A DNA stretch of 64,000 nt from assembly GCA_963921355.3 (NCBI GenBank), contig OZ001190.1, positions 372,001 to 436,000 of the forward strand, written 5' to 3'. Under the pieces are notes generated by a model. It was not told where the DNA came from, made no database searches, and worked only from the letters and a program-made list of their open reading frames with translations. Positions 18,587 to 29,059 of this stretch are shown one piece after another. The translations under genes and the position numbers were made by a program. Position 1 is the first letter of the stretch, and each line of letters starts with the position of its first letter. This DNA comes from CAWUEZ02 sp963921355. Its GTDB lineage: Bacteria; Pseudomonadota; Alphaproteobacteria; Thalassobaculales; Thalassobaculaceae.

Positions 18587-19498
18587 TCAGGCCCCGGCGT
18601 CCGCCACCGCCAGTTCCCGGGACTCCGCGACCGGAACCACGTCGACCGCCACGTCGACATCGTGAGCGCCGCCGCCATACATCAGCCCGTTGATCGGACT
18701 GACATCGCCATAGTCCCGGCCCCACGCGAGGGTGATGTGCTCGGTCCGGGGGATCGTATCGTTCGTCGGATCGAAGTCGATCCAGCCCACCCCTGGACAC
18801 CACAGCGACAACCATGCGTGGGATGCGTCGGCCCCAATCAGGCGTTCCTGTCCCTCGTGCGGTCGGGTCAGCAGGTAGCCACTGACATATCGGGCCGGCA
18901 GACCGAGGGACCGCAGACAGGCGATCTGCAGGTGTGCGAAGTCCTGACAGACACCGCGCCGGATCCGAAACACCTCGTCGACCGGGGTGGAGATGGTGGT
19001 GGCCGACCCTTCATAGGCGAAATCGCTGTGGATCCGGGTCGTCAGGTCCAGCGCTGCCTCGAGGACCGGGCGCCCAGGGGTGAACGACCGACGGGCATAG
19101 CCCTCGAGATCAGCAGTAAACCGGGTAAACGGAGAATCGAAGGCGAACTGATAGGCGTCGAGGGCCTCCGACGATCGGTCCCGCGCCATACCCCCCGGTA
19201 TCGTGTCCCAGGCAACCGTCGCCCCAGGCTCCGGGACCTCCGCCTGCTGGACTTCGATCACACTGCGGGCGGCGATGACCAACTCGCTGTGCTGGTCCTG
19301 AAACGCGACGAAGGCGACCGGATTGCCGAAGAAGTCCTGGTCCTGGTCGCAGATCGCCGGCGTCGGCTCCAGGGACAGCGCGGTTCGATGGCAGACCTGG
19401 TTGGGGCAGATTCGCGACGACAGGTGCAGGACGTGGTGGGAAATCGAGACCGGCTGACTGTAGCGATAGGTCGTTCGGTGGCTGACGTCGTAGATCAT
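18587..19498 (-). CDS. Transglutaminase-like protein (alpha-E-associated)
   Basis: 303 residues, starting MIYDVSHRTTYRYSQPV, with the bacterial transglutaminase-like N-terminal domain (about 1-80) and a transglutaminase core: the catalytic Cys in RRGVCQDFAHL, the His in ASHAWLSLWCPG and the Asp in WIDFDPTN. The ATG overlaps the stop of the upstream ATP-grasp/alpha-E gene (ATGA). The trio of this protein, the ATP-grasp/alpha-E fusion and the DUF2126 protein is a common bacterial set thought to make or modify a peptide, but its product is not known to me. Confidence 0.85.
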   Translation of the reverse strand: MIYDVSHRTTYRYSQPVSISHHVLHLSSRICPNQVCHRTALSLEPTPAICDQDQDFFGNPVAFVAFQDQHSELVIAARSVIEVQQAEVPEPGATVAWDTIPGGMARDRSSEALDAYQFAFDSPFTRFTADLEGYARRSFTPGRPVLEAALDLTTRIHSDFAYEGSATTISTPVDEVFRIRRGVCQDFAHLQIACLRSLGLPARYVSGYLLTRPHEGQERLIGADASHAWLSLWCPGVGWIDFDPTNDTIPRTEHITLAWGRDYGDVSPINGLMYGGGAHDVDVAVDVVPVAESRELAVADAGA

Positions 19499-22152
19499 GT
19501 CTCGTCCTGGTCGGCGCGGTGGACAGCGCCTGTATGCACGGCCTCTGCGTGGCTGAAATAGTTGCGGGCGATGTGCTCCGACGCCTTCGGCAAGCCGGCC
19601 AGAATCGCATCGAGCAGCGCATCCAGCTCGGCCCGCCGCCCGGAGGCACTGACCCTGCACAACTCGGCGATATCGCTCAGTCGAAGGTCCGTCAGCCCCG
19701 CCATGATGACCCGCTGCTCAGGCGCGCGCCCGGGCCCGGCACTCGATTGCGGAAGTTCATCGACATTGTCCTGCAACGCCGCCAGTTGGAAAGCGACGGA
19801 CCGGGGATTCGCTTCATCAAGCAGCAGCAGATCGAGCACGGGCTCAAGCAACGGCGTCGACAGATAGCGGGACCGATAGGTCATGAAACTGTCGGCCGCC
19901 TCAAGGAGCAGCGTGAGCCCGGGCCGCAATGCCTCACTGTCCTCGACCGTCAGATCCTTGAACATCTGAGCCATGTGGAGCGCGCGTTCAATACGGCGTC
20001 CCATGTCCAGGAACCGCCAGCCGTGGCTGCGGGTCATGTTCTCCATCTCGAGGCCGCTGAAAGCCGAGAGCGTGGCCAGCGCCCCGTTAAGCTGGGCCAG
20101 CACCACGGCCGGCCGCACATGCGCGACTCTCGGATGCCAGGGCCGCTCAAGAATGTCCTCGTTCAGGGTGCGCCAGGCGTCGACCGACAGCCGGTGACGG
20201 ACCGCCGCGGCCGTGCGGTGCAGACTGGATAGGGTCTCCGGTAGACCGTAGGCCTGGTCGGGGTCGAACAACAGCGACCGGATCTGCCGTTCGATTGACG
20301 CCTGGTCGGCTGGCACGGTCTCCGTCTCCGCGGACCCGTTGGCTCCACGGGCTGCCAGCGTGTGGACGAGGCTCGCGACCGCCTCGGTATCGACCATGAC
20401 CCCATCGCCTTCGGTCAATCGCGACACCGATGTCCGCAGCAGCCGGATCATGTCCTCCGCGCGTTCGGTGTATCGACCGAGCCAGAACAGGTTGTCGGCC
20501 GTGCGCGACGGCAGGCCCTGGCTGGTTCGGCGCACATTGACGACGCTCAACGGCGTGGGCAGCAGGCTGAGCGCGTTGACCGGTCCCTCCGACAACACCC
20601 AGGTGTCCTTGGTGCGGTCACCACGCTGGACGGAGACCGCCCTGGACTCGTCGCTGTCTGCGATGCGGGCCAACCCGCCGGGCATGACCGCGTAGCCATC
20701 TTCCGTGGCCGCCACGAACACCCGCAGCACGACAGGTCGGGGGCGCAGGTGACCGTCCTCCCAGACCGGCATGGTCGAGGCCGGCAGTAACTCCTGGCCC
20801 ACGTAGTTATAGCCGCGGTGCTCGATCCGGCTTCTCAGAGCCGCCCGATGCTCGGGTGTCAGCATCGAGCCGACGATGTGATTGGGGCTGTGGGACAGCA
20901 GGGTATGCCGCGCAAAGGTCGAGCGGATTGCCAGGCGGTCCAGGTTGTCCCGCACGACCGCGGCGGCTTCGCCATCCCCGCACCACCACGTCGCCGCGCT
21001 CTCCAGTAGCAGAGACTCGCCCGTCAGATGGCGGCAGAGATCGGGCAGGAACGCCATCAGCCCCTGGTTCTCCAGCACGGCGCTGCCGAGCGCATTGGCG
21101 ATCACCACCGAGCCGGCATGGGCCGCGCGGACAAGGCCCGCAGTCCCGACGTCAGATCCGGAGCTGAGCTGCAAGGGGTCCGCCGCGTCGGAGTCGATCC
21201 GACGCATGATGACGTCGACGGGCTGCAGGCCCTCGACCGTCTTCAGGAAAACCCGGTCCGACCGCACGGTCAGATCGGCTCCTTCGACCAGGGTGTATCC
21301 TAGATAGCGGGCCTTGTAGGCATGGGCGAAGAACGCCTCGCTCCGCGAGCCGGGGCTGAGCAGGACGATCCGAGGATTGGCACGGCCGGACAACGCAACC
21401 AGCTTGTCGTGCATCTGCTGGAAGAACGAGGCCAAGCGGTTGACCTTGTGCTCGGCGAACCCTTCCGACAGGCATTGGGACAGGATGATCCGGTTCTCCA
21501 GCGCGAAGCCGGAGCCGGTCGGTGCTTCCGTGCGGTCGCTCAGGACGCGCCAACGGCCATCGGGCCCTCGGGCGAGATCGGCCGCATAGAAATGCAGAAA
21601 CACCCCGCCCCGAGGCTGGATGCCGTGGCAGGGTCTCAGGAACTGCGGATTGCCCATGACCAGGGCCGGCGGGATCAGACCTTCCCGCACCAGGTGTTGC
21701 GGACCATAGACATCGGCCAGCAGGGCGTTCAGCAGGTGCGCCCGCTGCACCAGCCCCGCTTCGAGCTGGGCCCACTCCTCGGGCGGCAGGATCAGCGGCA
21801 CACCGTCAAAGGCCCAGGGCCGGTCAGCGCTGTCGGGATCGGCAAAGACGTCATAGGAAACGCCGTTCTCCTGGACCATCCGCTCGGCCATGGCCCAGCG
21901 CTGCTCCAATTCACCGTCCGGCATGGCGTCCAGCCCGGCGATGAACGCGCGCCAATGGGCCCGCGGTTGGCCGTCCGGCTGCAGTAGTTCGTCGTAGACG
22001 CCCGGCTTCGGACGATATCCCCGCCAGAGGCGGTGGGCCGACAGGTCAAGCAGCTCCAACTGGTCGTGGTACTGACTGCTCACGACGGTCACTTCCTCCG
22101 GGCGGGCTTGGGACAGGTCCCCGATGTCCGCATTCAGTATATCGCGCCGCAC
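19495..22152 (-). CDS. Circularly permuted ATP-grasp protein fused to an alpha-E domain
   Basis: 885 residues. The N-terminal two thirds (about 1-480) is the circularly permuted ATP-grasp domain, with DGVPLILPPEEW, GPQHLVREGLIPP, FLHFYAADLARGPDGRW, RTEAPTGSGFALENR, ILLSPGSRSEAFFAHAYKAR and ENQGLMAFLP. The C-terminal third (about 560-870) is the helical alpha-E domain, starting near TADNLFWLGRYTERAEDM. In many bacteria these are two genes; here they are fused. It probably forms amide bonds on an unknown peptide or amine. It lies between two transglutaminase-like genes on the same strand. Confidence 0.85.
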   Translation of the reverse strand: MRRDILNADIGDLSQARPEEVTVVSSQYHDQLELLDLSAHRLWRGYRPKPGVYDELLQPDGQPRAHWRAFIAGLDAMPDGELEQRWAMAERMVQENGVSYDVFADPDSADRPWAFDGVPLILPPEEWAQLEAGLVQRAHLLNALLADVYGPQHLVREGLIPPALVMGNPQFLRPCHGIQPRGGVFLHFYAADLARGPDGRWRVLSDRTEAPTGSGFALENRIILSQCLSEGFAEHKVNRLASFFQQMHDKLVALSGRANPRIVLLSPGSRSEAFFAHAYKARYLGYTLVEGADLTVRSDRVFLKTVEGLQPVDVIMRRIDSDAADPLQLSSGSDVGTAGLVRAAHAGSVVIANALGSAVLENQGLMAFLPDLCRHLTGESLLLESAATWWCGDGEAAAVVRDNLDRLAIRSTFARHTLLSHSPNHIVGSMLTPEHRAALRSRIEHRGYNYVGQELLPASTMPVWEDGHLRPRPVVLRVFVAATEDGYAVMPGGLARIADSDESRAVSVQRGDRTKDTWVLSEGPVNALSLLPTPLSVVNVRRTSQGLPSRTADNLFWLGRYTERAEDMIRLLRTSVSRLTEGDGVMVDTEAVASLVHTLAARGANGSAETETVPADQASIERQIRSLLFDPDQAYGLPETLSSLHRTAAAVRHRLSVDAWRTLNEDILERPWHPRVAHVRPAVVLAQLNGALATLSAFSGLEMENMTRSHGWRFLDMGRRIERALHMAQMFKDLTVEDSEALRPGLTLLLEAADSFMTYRSRYLSTPLLEPVLDLLLLDEANPRSVAFQLAALQDNVDELPQSSAGPGRAPEQRVIMAGLTDLRLSDIAELCRVSASGRRAELDALLDAILAGLPKASEHIARNYFSHAEAVHTGAVHRADQDET

Positions 22153-22195
22153 GGCGCCGGACAGACCCGATCAGGCTCACCCGGCCTGGCTGTCC

Positions 22196-25100
22196 TCAGG
22201 TCGGGCGACGGAGATCCAGGGTCACAGGGAACTCCGGATTGGTCGCGGACACCGGGATCTCCACCAGCCCCGGCGTGTGACCGATCGCCTCGAATCGCGC
22301 CAGCCTTCGACCCTCTGCTTCATGGGCGTTGACCGGGAAGGTCTCGAAGTTACGTCCCCCCGGGTGGGCGACATGGTAGGTGCAGCCGCCCAGCGAGCGA
22401 CCGGTCCAGGCGTCGAGAATGTCGAAAACCAGCGGCGCATGGATATCGATCGTCGGGTGCAGGGCGGAGGCCGGCTTCCAGGCCCGATACCGCACGCCCG
22501 ACACGGAGACACCGTCTGTTCCGGTCGAGGACAAAGGCAGACGGCGGCCGTTGCAGGTCACCACATGCCGGTCGGCAACCGCACCCGAGATCCGCACCTC
22601 CAGGCGTTCGACCGAGGAGTCGACGTAGCGCACGGTACCGCCGATCGCGCCCTGCTCTCCCATCACGTTCCAGGGTTCCAGCGCCTGGCGCAGCTCCAGG
22701 GTGACTCCGCCATGGGTCACCGAACCGAACACCGGAAAGCGGAACTCGAAATGTGGGTCGAACCAGTCGCGGGCGAAGGCAAAGCCGGCGTCGGCGAGCC
22801 CGTCCAGGACATCGTTGAAGTCATGACGGACGAACCACGGCAACATGAACCGGTCATGCAGGGCCGTGCCCCACCGCATCAGCGGGCCGCGATAGGGTGT
22901 CTGCCAGAACCAGGCGATGAGCGCGCGCATCAGCAGCTGCTGCGCCAGGCTCATCCGGGCGTGGGGCGGCATTTCGAAGGCCCGGAACTCGACCAGCCCG
23001 AGCCGTCCGGTCGGGCCGTCGGGGGAATACAGCTTGTCGATGCAGATCTCGGCCCGGTGGGTATTGCCGGTGACGTCGATCAGCAGGTTACGCAGGATCC
23101 GGTCAACCAGCCATGGCGGGCATTCGGTTCCCGGCTCGGGGATCTGCGAGAAGGCGATCTCAAGCTCGTAGAGCGAGTCGTGACGGGCCTCGTCGACCCA
23201 CGGTGCCTGGCTGGTCGGGCCGATGAACAGCCCCGAGAACAGGTAGGAGAGGGATGGGTGATTCTGCCAGAACGCGATCAGGCTGCGCAGGACATCGGGC
23301 CGCCGGAGGAACGGGCTGTTCGCCGGGTCTCTGCCGCCGACGACGATGTGGTTGCCACCTCCGGTTCCGCTGTGACGGCCATCCAGCATGAACTTCTCGG
23401 TTCCGAGCCGGCTCTGGCGTGCGTCCTCGTAGAGACCGGAGGTGATATCGACCAGTTCGCGCCAACTTCCAGCCGGGTGAACGTTGACCTCGATGACACC
23501 CGGGTCCGGCGCGACGCGAATCACCCGCAGCCGCGGATCCGGCGGCGGGCCATAGCCTTCGATGCTGATCGGCAGACCCTCGGCCGAGGCCGTCGCCTCC
23601 AGCGCCGCAACCAGATCCACGAACTCGTCCGCACTCTCGGTCGGCGGCAGGAAGACGCAGAGGCGACCGTCGCGGGGCTCGACCGTGATGGCGGTGCGCA
23701 CCACCATATCGCCCCCGGTTCCGCCCTGTTCGATCAGAGTCTGTCGGGTTTCTTCCTGGCTGGGGGAACGCTGCGTCGTGCGCTGCTGGCGCAGGGTTTC
23801 CGCATCCGGCAGATCCGGGCGCTCGGCGAACGGATCCGACGGCATGTAGTAGGGATAGTCGACGGGCGCGACATGGGGCAGCGACTCCAGGGGAAGTCGA
23901 AACCCGAGTGGCGAGTCGCCGGGAACCACGAAGAGATGGCGCCGGCGAAATGACCACCGCTCGCTGCGCCACTGAGTCCGTCCGTCGCGCGCATTCCAAC
24001 TCTGCACCGGCAGGACATGACCGATCGCTGATCCGAGTCCGCGCTCGAACACCCGGGCCAGCCGGGTCCGTTCCTCGATATCCTCCAGTTTGGAATCGAG
24101 CGCATCGACGTTCTCCGGCAACCGTGCCTCGCGCGCAATGTACGGCATCGGGTCCTCATAGGCCGGCAGCACGTTCTCCGACCCGACCTCCAAGGTTTCG
24201 GCGAGCGCCGCAGTGAACCGCTGCGAGTCTGAAATGGACGGAGTCTGGTCCGCCGGCTTTGTGGCGATCAGATCATGATCCCGCCACAGGGGCTCGCCGT
24301 CGCTTCGCCAGTACAGCGAGTGGGTCCAGCGCGGCAGGGACTCCCCAGGATACCATTTGCCCTGGCCGAAATGGAGCAGGCCACCGGGTGCGAACCGCTC
24401 GCGCAGCCGGTGGATCAAGTCGGTAGCCAGGACGGCTTTGGTTGGCCCGACCGCCCCGGTGTTCCATTCCTCGGCATCGGGATCGTCGATCGACACGAAG
24501 GTCGGCTCACCACCCATGGTCAACCGCACGTCATGGGCCTCCAGCGCCGCGTCGACCTGCATGCCGAGCGCATCGATCTCGGCCCACTGGGCATCGCTGT
24601 AGGGTTTGGTGACCCGCACGGTCTCTCGGATCCGTTGGATCGACATGGCGAAGTCGAAGCTGGTCTCGGCCGGCCCGACCATCCCGGTGACCGGGGCAGC
24701 ACTCTGCGGATTCGGTGTGCAACACAGCGGGATATGACCCTCACCGGTCAGCAGGCCCGAGGTCGGGTCCAGACCGACCCATCCCGCACCGGGCAGATAA
24801 ACCTCCGCCCAGGCGTGCAGGTCGGTGAAGTCCTCATCCGTGCCTGCCGGACCATCCAGCGGTTTCACGTCGGGCTTCAACTGAATCAGGTAGCCGGACG
24901 CAAACCGGGCGGCGAGTCCGAGATTGCGCAGGATCTGCACCAGCACCCAGGCGCTGTCCCGGCATGAGCCGCGGCCAAGCTCGAGGGTCTCCTCACAGCC
25001 CTGGATTCCCGGCTCCATTCGGATGACGTAGGAGATGTCCTCCTGGAGACGCTGGTTGAGCGCCACGATGTAGTCGACGGTCGGGGTCTCCTCGCGCGGC

Positions 25101-25501
25101 ACCTGATCCAGCCAGGCCTGGACCCGCGGGCCGACCGGCTCGGTCTCGAGATAGGGTCGCAGCTCGTGGGCCAGCCACGGCGCGTAGTTGAACGGGAAGG
25201 TCTCCGCTTCCGGCTCCAGGAAGAAATCGAACGGATTGATCACCGGCATATCGGCAACCAGGTCGACGTCGATCCGGAACTCCTCGGTCTTGTCGGGGAA
25301 CACCACGCGGGCCAGGTGGTTGCCCTGGGGGTCCTGCTGCCAGTTCAGGAAGTGATTGGCCGGCGTGATCTTCAGCGCATAGCTCAGGATCGGTGTCCGC
25401 GAGTGCGGCGCCGGCCGCAGGCGGATGATCTGCAGGCCCAGCGCAACCGGCCGGTCATAGCGATAGTGGGTCGAATGGGTCAGTGCGACGTGAAGGACCA
25501 T
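22196..25501 (-). CDS. Transglutaminase-like DUF2126 protein
   Basis: About 1101 residues from the ATG at 25501 (VLHVALTHSTHYRYDRPVAL is the usual N-terminus); a reading frame extends 51 bp further upstream without a convincing start. Transglutaminase core: Cys in LGRGSCRDSAWVLV, His in DLHAWAEVYLPG and Asp in WVGLDPTSGL (residues about 170-260). The large C-terminal part is the DUF2126 region with LTMGGEPTFVSIDD, WNTGAVGPTK, GQGKWYPGE, DGRHSGTGGGNHIVVGG and FRAFEMPPHARMS. It is the first gene of the three-gene minus-strand cluster. Confidence 0.88.
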   Translation of the reverse strand: MVLHVALTHSTHYRYDRPVALGLQIIRLRPAPHSRTPILSYALKITPANHFLNWQQDPQGNHLARVVFPDKTEEFRIDVDLVADMPVINPFDFFLEPEAETFPFNYAPWLAHELRPYLETEPVGPRVQAWLDQVPREETPTVDYIVALNQRLQEDISYVIRMEPGIQGCEETLELGRGSCRDSAWVLVQILRNLGLAARFASGYLIQLKPDVKPLDGPAGTDEDFTDLHAWAEVYLPGAGWVGLDPTSGLLTGEGHIPLCCTPNPQSAAPVTGMVGPAETSFDFAMSIQRIRETVRVTKPYSDAQWAEIDALGMQVDAALEAHDVRLTMGGEPTFVSIDDPDAEEWNTGAVGPTKAVLATDLIHRLRERFAPGGLLHFGQGKWYPGESLPRWTHSLYWRSDGEPLWRDHDLIATKPADQTPSISDSQRFTAALAETLEVGSENVLPAYEDPMPYIAREARLPENVDALDSKLEDIEERTRLARVFERGLGSAIGHVLPVQSWNARDGRTQWRSERWSFRRRHLFVVPGDSPLGFRLPLESLPHVAPVDYPYYMPSDPFAERPDLPDAETLRQQRTTQRSPSQEETRQTLIEQGGTGGDMVVRTAITVEPRDGRLCVFLPPTESADEFVDLVAALEATASAEGLPISIEGYGPPPDPRLRVIRVAPDPGVIEVNVHPAGSWRELVDITSGLYEDARQSRLGTEKFMLDGRHSGTGGGNHIVVGGRDPANSPFLRRPDVLRSLIAFWQNHPSLSYLFSGLFIGPTSQAPWVDEARHDSLYELEIAFSQIPEPGTECPPWLVDRILRNLLIDVTGNTHRAEICIDKLYSPDGPTGRLGLVEFRAFEMPPHARMSLAQQLLMRALIAWFWQTPYRGPLMRWGTALHDRFMLPWFVRHDFNDVLDGLADAGFAFARDWFDPHFEFRFPVFGSVTHGGVTLELRQALEPWNVMGEQGAIGGTVRYVDSSVERLEVRISGAVADRHVVTCNGRRLPLSSTGTDGVSVSGVRYRAWKPASALHPTIDIHAPLVFDILDAWTGRSLGGCTYHVAHPGGRNFETFPVNAHEAEGRRLARFEAIGHTPGLVEIPVSATNPEFPVTLDLRRPT

Positions 25502-25588
25502 GGCAGGAACCAGCCGAGGAGTGCTTCGGGATACCGGTGCTCCGCGACGCAAGCGGCGCGGATCGCAGCCGGCGACGACAGATCTAGA

Positions 25589-26134
25589 TCATTGGGGCCG
25601 AACGGCGATGGCGGGTTTTAGCACTGACGTGGCGCGGGGCGAACCGGATTGACCCTCTGCCAGCAAACACGCCGCTATGGCCTCCGGCGTATCACCCGAT
25701 CTGGCCAGCGTGTCGGCCAGTTCCGCGGCCGCGGCGGCCACGCCTTCCGAGAGCCCGCCGCCGACATCGAAGCGGGTGCCGGAAACGCCGACGACGACGA
25801 GATGATCCGGCAGGTGACCCAGCGCCCGCCCCAGCGCCAGCGCCTCCGGCAGCCCGATCCGGTGCGTCGAATGCACGAATCCGAGTCGCGCCAGCACACC
25901 GTCTTCGGGATCGACGAAGACATGCAGCGTTCCCGGTGCGCCGCCACCGGCAACCGCATCGACGACCACGCAGACCGCGACTCCCGCCCACAGATCCAGC
26001 AGGCCGGTGCCGTCGCCCTGGTGCGCAACGGCGTCGATCCCCCGGGCCCGGAGAGACTCGGCCACCAGCGGCCCGACGGCGTCATCCCCGCGCTCGGTCT
26101 GGCCGACGCCGATGACCCGGAATCCTTCAGTCAC
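25589..26134 (-). CDS. NiFe-hydrogenase maturation protease
   Basis: 181 residues. Endopeptidase of the HyaD/HycI family that removes the C-terminal tail of the large subunit after nickel insertion. Motifs: VIGVGQTERGDDAVGP (nickel-sensing Glu), VVDAVAGGG (second metal ligand) and HRIGLPEALAL. It overlaps the end of the large-subunit gene by 8 bp. It has no obvious defect, unlike its target. The last 35 residues are longer than usual. Confidence 0.85.
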   Translation of the reverse strand: MTEGFRVIGVGQTERGDDAVGPLVAESLRARGIDAVAHQGDGTGLLDLWAGVAVCVVVDAVAGGGAPGTLHVFVDPEDGVLARLGFVHSTHRIGLPEALALGRALGHLPDHLVVVGVSGTRFDVGGGLSEGVAAAAAELADTLARSGDTPEAIAACLLAEGQSGSPRATSVLKPAIAVRPQ

Positions 26135-27421
26135 GGGTGATGTCCAGGGTCAGAAAGTGGGTGGCGCAGGAGATGCACGGATCGTAGTTCCGGATCGCCT
26201 GCTCGCAGCGCCATTGCAGCGCGTCGTCGTCCAGGGCCTGGTAGCGTTCGACCGTCTCGACCAGATCGCGTTCGATTTGCGCCTGGTTTTGGGAAGTCGG
26301 CGGGACGATCGTGGCGGAGGCAATCGCCCCGTCCTCTTCGACCGTATAGCGGTGGTAGCAGATCCCGCGCGGCGCTTCGGTTATGCCGTGGCCGGTGCCG
26401 GCACGTACAGGCAAGTCCACGAACGCCGGATCCGGCGGAGCATAGGACCGGGCCAGACGGGCCGCCTCGCGAAACGCGTAGACGATCTCGACCTGCGCGC
26501 CAGCAGACTGCGGAACGGGTTGCGGCAGCCTGGGACAAGGCCAGCCCGTTCGGCCATGGCCAGAATGTCGCCAGGCAACCGGTCGGCATTGAGATTGAAC
26601 CGGGCCAACGGGCCGACGAGATAGCGTCCGCCCTCCGCGGTCGCCGCCTGCAGGGCGTTCGAGTGCGGGACCTGATGTTCCTCGAAATGCTCGGCGAACG
26701 CCTCGACCGGAATATCGAGGCCGGCGGACGAGACGATCCGGCCTTCATCGATCGGGTAATCGTGGTCGTCGCGCAGCGCGACGAAGAGGGTGTCCATCTC
26801 CAGATCCGGATAATCGAACGCCGCAAACCGCTCGAGGGCGGCGATCGACATCGCCTCGCCGGCCTCCAGCTCCGGGACCAGCGCCCGCACGGCATCTTCC
26901 GGCGGCGCCTTGAAGAACCCGCCGACCCGGGTGTTCACCGGATGCACGCTGCGCCCGCCGATGACCTCCATCAACCGGTTTCCGGTGCGCTTGGCGGCGA
27001 GCGCGTTTTCGACCAGCGAGCGGTCGACCTTCGCCAGTTCCAGCGAATCCGCCAGTCCGAGAAAGTCCGGGGCATGCAGCAGGTGAGTGTGCAGCACGTG
27101 ACTCTGGATCCATTCGCCGCAGTAGATCAGCCGGCGCAGATCGGTGATCGCTGCGGGAATCTCCCAGCCAAGCGCGGATTCCATCGCCTTGCTTGCGCCC
27201 ACGATGTAGGCGATCGGACAGATCCCGCAGATTCTTGACGTAATGTCGGGCGCGTCCCGGAACGAACGGCCGCGCAGCAGAGCTTCGAAATAGCGCGGCG
27301 GCTCAAAGATCGCGAACTGGGACTCTACGACCCGATTGCCTTCGAGCCGGACCTTGAAGCGGCCCTCGCCCTCAACCCGGGCCAGGGCGTCAACCTGGAG
27401 GACACGGGTACCTTCAGCCAT
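26127..27421 (-). pseudogene. hydA: Group 3b-like NiFe-hydrogenase large subunit, frameshifted
   Basis: The ATG at 27421 starts MAEGTRVLQVDALARVEGEG. The first nickel-binding motif SRICGICPIAY and the second, YDPCISCATHF, near the end are both present, but in different frames. The frame changes near 26492-26500, just after NPFRSLLAR; the continuation is QVEIVYAFREAARL. The total of 1295 nt is one short of a multiple of three, and adding one base gives the family spacing of five residues between NPFRS and VE. So a one-base deletion is the simplest lesion. The product as written lacks the second Cys motif and cannot hold the Ni-Fe site. The 5' end overlaps the small-subunit gene by 8 bp. Confidence 0.85.
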
Positions 27422-28178
27422 GACGGCGGCTTTCCTCGGCAAACGCAGGAGCGGCCGCGGTGAAGCTGGACAGCAGATCCCGGATCTCCGCCGGATCAAC
27501 GCCAAGGGTCGACAGCTGGTCGGCCAGGGCCCGCACGTTGGCGCCTTCCTTCGGTCCGAAACACCCGTAGCAGCCGCGCCCGATCCGGGGGCAAAGGTTG
27601 CCGCACCCGCCCTGGGTCACCGGCCCCAGACAAGGCGTGCCATGGGTGACCATGACACAGGCGGTTCCGGCCAGTTTGCATTCGGCGCACTGGCTGTAGT
27701 CGGGAATGACCGGCCGACGGCCGGCAATGAGGGCGGCGATTGTCTCCAGCAGCTGGCCTTTGTCGATCGGACACCCGCGCAGTTCATGGTCGACGTGAAC
27801 GTGGTCCGCAATCGGGGTGGACGTGTCGAGGGCGTCGATGAAGGACGGCGTCGGATAGACCGCGGCCTTCAGCTCAGCATGATCCCGTGTGTTGCGCAGC
27901 GCCTGGATGCCGCCGGCCGTCGCGCAGGCCCCGATGGTCACCAATATCCGGCTGTCCTGCCTGACCTGCTGGATCCGCTCAAGCTCTTCGCGTGTCGAGA
28001 TCGACCCCTCGACCAGCGAGATGTCATATGGGCCGGGCCGCACCCGCCGGGAGGCTTCCAGAAAATGGCTGATCTCGACGGTCTAGGCGAGCGCCAGGAG
28101 CTCATCCTCGCAGTCGAGCAGGGTGAGCTGACAGCCATCACAGCTTGAGAACTTCCAAACGGCCAGCCTCGGCTTCAT
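27414..28178 (-). pseudogene. hydD: NiFe-hydrogenase small subunit with in-frame TAG
   Basis: Start ATG at 28178: KPRLAVWKFSSCDGCQLTL, with the two proximal-cluster Cys (CDGC). After 31 codons an in-frame TAG (28083-28085) interrupts an otherwise continuous reading (ELLALA stop TVEISHFLEASRRV). The rest is normal: LVEGSISTREELERIQ, TIGACATAGGIQALRN, HELRGCPIDKG, CAECKLAGTACVM, GTPCLGPVTQGGCG and RGCYGCFGPKE. Length without the stop is 254 residues, as expected. Restarting at the GTG at 28043 would lose the essential CDGC motif. A single substitution (for example from GAG) explains it. Confidence 0.85.
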
Positions 28179-28195
28179 CGCTACAACTCTCAGGG

Positions 28196-29059
28196 CTACA
28201 ACTCCCAGACGGCCATCAGATCCCGAACCTCGGGATAGGCCAGCACCGGCCCATCCCGGCACAGCAGGTGGGGACCGAGCTGACAGTGCCCGCACCAGCC
28301 GATGCCGCACTTCATGTTGCGCTCCATCGACAGATGAATCGAGCCCGCCGGTACACCCTCGGCGTCGAGCGCCTGGGCCGCGAACCGCATCATGATTTCC
28401 GGGCCGCACACCATGGCGACGGTCTCCGTCGGAGAATCGAGAACGCCCGGGATCAGATCGGTCACCACGCCGACATGGCCGGCCCAACCGTCCTCCGCCC
28501 GATCGACCGAGACCGCGACCCTTAGAGCATCATTGCTGGACCAACCGAGAAGCTCGGACGCGAACAGAACCTGGTCCGGAGACCGGGTGCCATAGACCAG
28601 CGACAGCCCGGACAGCCGCTCCCGGTTCGCCAGTGCCCAGAGCAGCACCGGCCGCACCGGGGCCAGGCCGACACCGCCTGCGACGATCACGAGGTGCTTG
28701 CCGAGCGCGGCTTCGACCGGCCAGCCCCGCCCCAGCGGGCCGCGGACGCCGATCCGCTCGCCCTCGGCCTTGGCACAGACGGCGCGCGAGACCGGTCCGA
28801 CCGCCCGGATGGTTTGAACCAGGCAATCCGTCTGTGTCGGGTCGCCGGAAATGCTGACGGCGATCTCGCCGACCGCGGGGACGTAGAGCATGGTGAACTG
28901 ACCGGGCGCGAACGGCGCCGCTCCGCCGTCGCAGGGTTCCAGCTCGAGCGTGACGCAGCCCGGCATCTCCTCCACGCGGCGACGGACCAGGAACGGCCGC
29001 GGCACCATGGACATGCCGGCCTCTCCTGTAACGGGCGGTTGGCTGGCCGTCTCGTTCAT
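28196..29059 (-). CDS. hydG: Hydrogenase diaphorase subunit (FAD/NAD(P)-binding, HydG-like)
   Basis: 287 residues of the ferredoxin-NADP reductase type. FAD-binding PGQFTMLYVP, VSRAVCAKAEGERIGVRGPLG, nucleotide-binding VAGGVGLAPVRPVL and VCGPEIMMRF, and a C-terminal 2Fe-2S-type cysteine set NMKCGIGWCGHCQLG with LLCRDGP. It transfers electrons between NAD(P)H and the hydrogenase clusters. The ATG at 29059 overlaps the preceding gene by ATGA. It is intact. Confidence 0.85.
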   Translation of the reverse strand: MNETASQPPVTGEAGMSMVPRPFLVRRRVEEMPGCVTLELEPCDGGAAPFAPGQFTMLYVPAVGEIAVSISGDPTQTDCLVQTIRAVGPVSRAVCAKAEGERIGVRGPLGRGWPVEAALGKHLVIVAGGVGLAPVRPVLLWALANRERLSGLSLVYGTRSPDQVLFASELLGWSSNDALRVAVSVDRAEDGWAGHVGVVTDLIPGVLDSPTETVAMVCGPEIMMRFAAQALDAEGVPAGSIHLSMERNMKCGIGWCGHCQLGPHLLCRDGPVLAYPEVRDLMAVWEL

